Source: Thiolinea disciformis DSM 14473 (GTDB lineage: Bacteria > Pseudomonadota > Gammaproteobacteria > Thiotrichales > Thiotrichaceae). From it: 64,000 nt of DNA. Numbering within the stretch: the first letter of the stretch is position 1; each line of letters starts with the position of its first letter. Below are positions 60,861-64,000 of this stretch, one piece after another. A program made the translations under genes and the position numbers. The notes under the pieces are model-generated. The model did no database searches. It had not been told where the DNA came from and saw only the letters and a program-made list of their open reading frames with translations. The DNA lies in contig NZ_AQVE01000013.1 in assembly GCF_000371925.1 (NCBI RefSeq), forward strand, positions 1-64,000, read 5' to 3'.

Positions 60861-61739
60861 TTAGTCCAAGTTTTTACCGATCATACGAATCAAAAATACC
60901 GCAACGATATTGGCGAGAACGACCGCTAGTAATGCGCCCGCAGAGGCAACACCAAAGTCAAAATTGAGTAGGGCTTGCTTGTAGATTAAGAACGCTAAGT
61001 TAGTGCTAGCATTACCCGGTCCGCCATTAGTGGTCGTGACAATTTCCGCAAACACACTTAATAAGAAGATCACTTCGATCATGATCACCACAGAAATCGA
61101 GCGTGCCATATGAGGCATATAGAGATACCAAAGCTTTTGGAAATAGGTCGCCCCATCCATACCCGCAGCCTCAAGTTGTTCGCGATCCATGGATTGCAAA
61201 GCGGTCATGAAAATCAAACAAGCAAAGGGTAACCATTGCCAACTCACCATAATAATGATGGAGAGCAGTGGATAGTCGGTGAGCCAATCAATCGGTTGTA
61301 AGCCAAAGAAAGTCCAGACTTGTGCCAGCCAGCCGTAAACTGGATTCATCATCATGTGTTTCCACATCAATGCATTCACCGTTGGCATCACGAAGAAGGG
61401 AGAAATCAACAGAATGCGCACCAATCCTTGTCCGGGAAAAGGATCATTGATGAGAAGCGCAATGGCTAAGCCAAACACCACGGTAATCACTACTACACTG
61501 CCAAGTAATAGGAGGGTATTCCAAATGGATGGCCAGAAGTCGGGGTCAGTTAAAAAATAGCTGTAATTCTCTAATCCTACAAAGCCTGCTTGGTCAGGCT
61601 GCATGAGGTTGTAGCGCATTACAGAAAAATAAATGGTCATCACCAGCGGAACAATCATCCACAGAAACAAGCTCAGCACTGCGGGCGACATTAATAAGCG
61701 GGGTAACGACCGAGAACCTGCACGTGTATGTTCAGCCAT
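60861..61739 (-). CDS. smoF: Polyol ABC transporter permease (SmoF/MalF-like)
   Basis: The 292-residue permease shows 'PAVLSLFLWMIVPLVMTIYFSVMRYNLMQPDQAGFVGLENYSYFLTD' at the N-terminus and an EAA loop 'ALQSMDREQLEAAGMDGATYFQKLWYLYMPHMARSISVVIMIEVIF', typical of MalF-type subunits. I use the ATG at 61739; a longer frame to 61784 adds residues without homology and sits in the hairpin region. It is followed by the G-type permease after four bp. Confidence 0.9.
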   Translation of the reverse strand: MAEHTRAGSRSLPRLLMSPAVLSLFLWMIVPLVMTIYFSVMRYNLMQPDQAGFVGLENYSYFLTDPDFWPSIWNTLLLLGSVVVITVVFGLAIALLINDPFPGQGLVRILLISPFFVMPTVNALMWKHMMMNPVYGWLAQVWTFFGLQPIDWLTDYPLLSIIIMVSWQWLPFACLIFMTALQSMDREQLEAAGMDGATYFQKLWYLYMPHMARSISVVIMIEVIFLLSVFAEIVTTTNGGPGNASTNLAFLIYKQALLNFDFGVASAGALLAVVLANIVAVFLIRMIGKNLD

Positions 61740-61776
61740 AACGATACCTGTCTGTGGTGTTAGCGATATAAGAAAG

Positions 61777-61846
61777 ACCGCCACTGGGGAATAACCAGCA
61801 GACAGTGGCGGTACAGATTGGGGTAAACCTAGTGTGTGTTTACCCC
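61777..61846 (-). terminator. Two hairpins between the binding protein and permease genes
   Basis: Hairpin A pairs ACCGCCACTG (61777-61786) with CAGTGGCGGT (61803-61812). Hairpin B pairs GGGGTAAAC (61820-61828) with GTTTACCCC (61838-61846). Neither has a strong T-run, so they likely protect the binding-protein message or attenuate read-through into the permeases. Confidence 0.7.
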
Positions 61847-61865
61847 ACTTGGAGGAACTGACCTG

Positions 61866-63182
61866 TTACTTGTAGTAACCCGCTTTACGCATTTCACGAT
61901 CCGCTGCTTCTTGGCTCTTTTTCAAAGCCTCTTCAACACTTTCTTTGCCCGCTAATGCAGAACTCATTTGTTGGCCGACCGTAACACCAATCGCTTGGAA
62001 CTCCGGAATAGCAGCAAATTGCACACCCGTATAAGGCGATTTTTCCAAGGTAGAATCGGTTGGATTGGCACTCTTAATGGCCGCTAACTCAGCATCCGCA
62101 AATTTCGCCGCCGCTTTAAAATCAGGATTTTCATAGGTTGACTGGCGTGTACCAGTAGGCACATTACCCCAGCCCACTTCTTTACCGACCAAATTCACAT
62201 AGTCTGTTGAGGTTGCCCATTGAATAAACTTTTGGGCTTCGGCTGCTTTTTTGGAGGACTCCGGAATGGCTAATGACCATGCCCATAACCAGTTCGCACC
62301 CTTAGGTGTTTTGGCGGTCGGTGCTTGGGCAAAAGCCACTTTGTCGGCCACTTTACTTTGCTTAGGATCCGAGATGAAAGAGGCTGCAATGGTGGCATCT
62401 ACCCACATGCCGCATTTGCCTTCATTGTAGAGTGCTAGAATTTCATTGAAACTATTGTTAGCAGAGCCGGGTGGGCCATATTTGGTCAGCAAATCAACAT
62501 AGAAAGTAATGGCATCTTTCCACGCTTGGCTTTCTAATTGGGGTTTCCACTCCATATTAAACCACTGACCACCATAGGTATTCACCAAGGTGCTCAAAAA
62601 AGCCATATTATCGCCCCAGCCCGGTTTACCACGTAAGCAAATACCGTATACACCTTTGTCTGGGTTATGAATTTTGGCAGCCACTTGCGCGACATGATCC
62701 CACGTTGGATTATTGGGCATTTCCATACCCGCTTCTTTGACTAAATCAGCGCGATACATCAGCATCGAACTCTCGCCATAGAAAGGTGCTGCATATAACT
62801 TGCCATCCGCAGACAGGCCATCGCGAATCGCCGGTAATAAATCGTCTACCTTATAGCTGTCGTCAAATTTTAATTCTTTCAGCCAGCCCTTTTTGCCCCA
62901 AATCGGCGTTTCATACATCCCAATAGTCATAATGTCGAATTGGCCGCCTTTCGTGGCAACATCTGTTGTCACGCGTTGGCGTAATACACCTTCTTCAAGG
63001 GTAACCCATTTGAGTTTAATGTCTGGATTGGCTTCTTCGAAATGCTTGCTGAGTTTTTGCATTTCGATCATGTGGCCGTTGTTGACGGTAGCGATGACTA
63101 ATTCGGTAGCGGCTTGAACAGAAACAGCACTGGCTAATAATAAACTTGCAGATAAAGCTAGAAAAATACGATTAGGTTTCAT
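61866..63182 (-). CDS. smoE: Polyol ABC substrate-binding protein (SmoE-like)
   Basis: The 438-residue extracellular solute-binding protein has a Sec signal ('IFLALSASLLLASAVSVQAA', cut about residue 25). The type I carbohydrate-binding fold shows 'TVNNGHMIEMQKLSKHFEEANPDIKLKWVTLEEGVLRQRVTTD' and 'VYGICLRGKPGWGDNMAFLSTLVNTYGGQWFN'. The ATG at 63182 has GGAGGAG before it; the upstream extension is rejected. It resembles sorbitol/mannitol-binding proteins and starts the polyol operon. Confidence 0.9.
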   Translation of the reverse strand: MKPNRIFLALSASLLLASAVSVQAATELVIATVNNGHMIEMQKLSKHFEEANPDIKLKWVTLEEGVLRQRVTTDVATKGGQFDIMTIGMYETPIWGKKGWLKELKFDDSYKVDDLLPAIRDGLSADGKLYAAPFYGESSMLMYRADLVKEAGMEMPNNPTWDHVAQVAAKIHNPDKGVYGICLRGKPGWGDNMAFLSTLVNTYGGQWFNMEWKPQLESQAWKDAITFYVDLLTKYGPPGSANNSFNEILALYNEGKCGMWVDATIAASFISDPKQSKVADKVAFAQAPTAKTPKGANWLWAWSLAIPESSKKAAEAQKFIQWATSTDYVNLVGKEVGWGNVPTGTRQSTYENPDFKAAAKFADAELAAIKSANPTDSTLEKSPYTGVQFAAIPEFQAIGVTVGQQMSSALAGKESVEEALKKSQEAADREMRKAGYYK

Positions 63183-63419
63183 TGAGTTCTCCTCCAAAAT
63201 TGAACGAATGCCTGCGGTCAATCAATAAGACAAGGAGAGGCCTAATACTTTGTTGTTGTAGTTGTCTCTACATCTCCTCATCTCTAACAATAGAGTAGCA
63301 CTATATTTTTGTAAGGAGTGGTACGGATTCATTTAGATACGATACTTATTTGCGTGAATGTCTTAAAAAGTGTGTATTGCGTGCATAAAAAGATTAGGAG
63401 TGCCCTATTTCATTCAGCT

Positions 63420-64000
63420 TCAGCACTCAATAACATTCACCGCCAAGCCACCACGCGCTGTTTCTTTGTATTTACTTTTCATATCCAATCCGGTTTCACG
63501 CATGGTTTTAATCACTTTATCCAAGGAAACATAGTGCGAGCCATCCCCTCGTAGCGCCATGCGTGCAGCATTGATGGCTTTTACCGCACCCATGGCATTG
63601 CGTTCAATGCAGGGTACTTGCACTAAACCACCAATAGGATCACAGGTGAGTCCTAAATTATGCTCCATGCCAATTTCGGCAGCATTTTCTACCTGTGCCG
63701 GTGTACCGCCTAATACTTCGGTTAAAGCACCTGCCGCCATGGAGCAAGCAGCACCCACTTCGCCTTGACAACCCACTTCAGCGCCTGAAATGGAAGCATT
63801 TTCTTTATAAAGCATGGCAATAGCGCCTGCAGTAAGCAAGAAACGCACGATGCCATCGTCATTGGAACCTTTAACAAAATTTTTGTAGTAATGTAAAACT
63901 GCTGGAATAACACCGGCAGCGCCATTGGTTGGGGCGGTGACTACACGTCCCCCTGCAGCGTTTTCTTCATTGACGGCTAATGCAAACAGATTTACCCAAT
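63420..64000 (-). CDS. sdaA: L-serine dehydratase, C-terminal part (runs off window)
   Basis: About 193 residues of the iron-sulfur L-serine ammonia-lyase are present, from '[42 protein letters not shown]' through '[35 protein letters not shown]' to the stop. The Cys residues (in [16 protein letters not shown] and the final IEC) include the ligands of the [4Fe-4S] cluster. The enzyme deaminates serine to pyruvate, and serine links to one-carbon metabolism used elsewhere in the window. The 5' half lies beyond the window end. The gap from 63183 to 63419 shows nothing I can call. Confidence 0.95.
   Translation of the reverse strand, partial: WVNLFALAVNEENAAGGRVVTAPTNGAAGVIPAVLHYYKNFVKGSNDDGIVRFLLTAGAIAMLYKENASISGAEVGCQGEVGAACSMAAGALTEVLGGTPAQVENAAEIGMEHNLGLTCDPIGGLVQVPCIERNAMGAVKAINAARMALRGDGSHYVSLDKVIKTMRETGLDMKSKYKETARGGLAVNVIEC

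Noticed and set aside
1-64000. CRISPR arrays, tRNA/rRNA genes, reverse transcriptase or integrase genes
   Set aside because: I saw no regularly spaced direct repeats, no cloverleaf-like segments, and no frame with RT or tyrosine-recombinase motifs in the window.

Overview
The window looks like a chromosomal segment from a gammaproteobacterium of moderate GC content. Gene content (box benzoate pathway, polyol ABC operon, KtrAB, KatE, a NACHT-FGE sensor protein) would fit a filamentous Thiothrix/Thiolinea-type organism. That placement is an inference from gene content; no rRNA or other marker gene is present.

Layout. (1) 1-4814: the end of an IS630-like element has cut into hsdR, leaving only its 3' part. 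It is followed by a vapBC toxin-antitoxin pair and intact hsdM and hsdS. (2) 4811-11757: a methylamine/N-methyl catabolic locus holding a PhnD-like binding protein, a dimethylglycine/sarcosine dehydrogenase-like flavoprotein with a GcvT-type tail, a non-pyrrolysine MttB homologue and a TetR regulator. A divergent FAD oxidoreductase lies across a promoter carrying operator-like repeats. (3) 11976-18208: an accessory block with an AAA/PD-(D/E)XK protein, an Rpn-type nuclease and a 1007-residue membrane NACHT protein ending in a formylglycine-generating-enzyme (C-type-lectin) domain. Its last 113 bp are repeated 3.2 kb away with the adenine-specific difference pattern of a diversity-generating retroelement (DGR) variable/template pair. 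No reverse transcriptase is visible. (4) 18349-28813: GMC oxidoreductase, enolase-superfamily enzyme and aldehyde dehydrogenase, divergent from a Dpp-type ABC transporter with a fused double ATPase. (5) 29161-36860: catalase KatE, PhoX phosphatase with a Pho-box-like site, KtrAB, DedA and a small secreted protein.

(6) 36862-50388: an aerobic benzoyl-CoA (box) cluster. The Liv-type transporter, an alpha/beta hydrolase, benzoate-CoA ligase, BoxD and a DUF4863 protein run leftward; BoxR, BoxC and BoxB run rightward. The reductase gene boxA is absent. (7) 50509-55425: small accessory genes (PIN toxin-antitoxin pair, two Uma2 nucleases, GNAT, DUF4279, hypotheticals). A well-formed attC site and a matching cassette junction show that at least part of this is an integron cassette array without a visible integrase. 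(8) 55447-63182: a polyol (sorbitol/mannitol-type) operon with SBP, two permeases, ATPase, mannitol dehydrogenase, SDR, AraC regulator and ACT protein. (9) 63420-64000: 3' part of L-serine dehydratase, running off the window.

The most noteworthy items are the TR/VR-like pair at the NACHT-FGE gene, the integron attC site, the IS-broken hsdR, and the box cluster without boxA.
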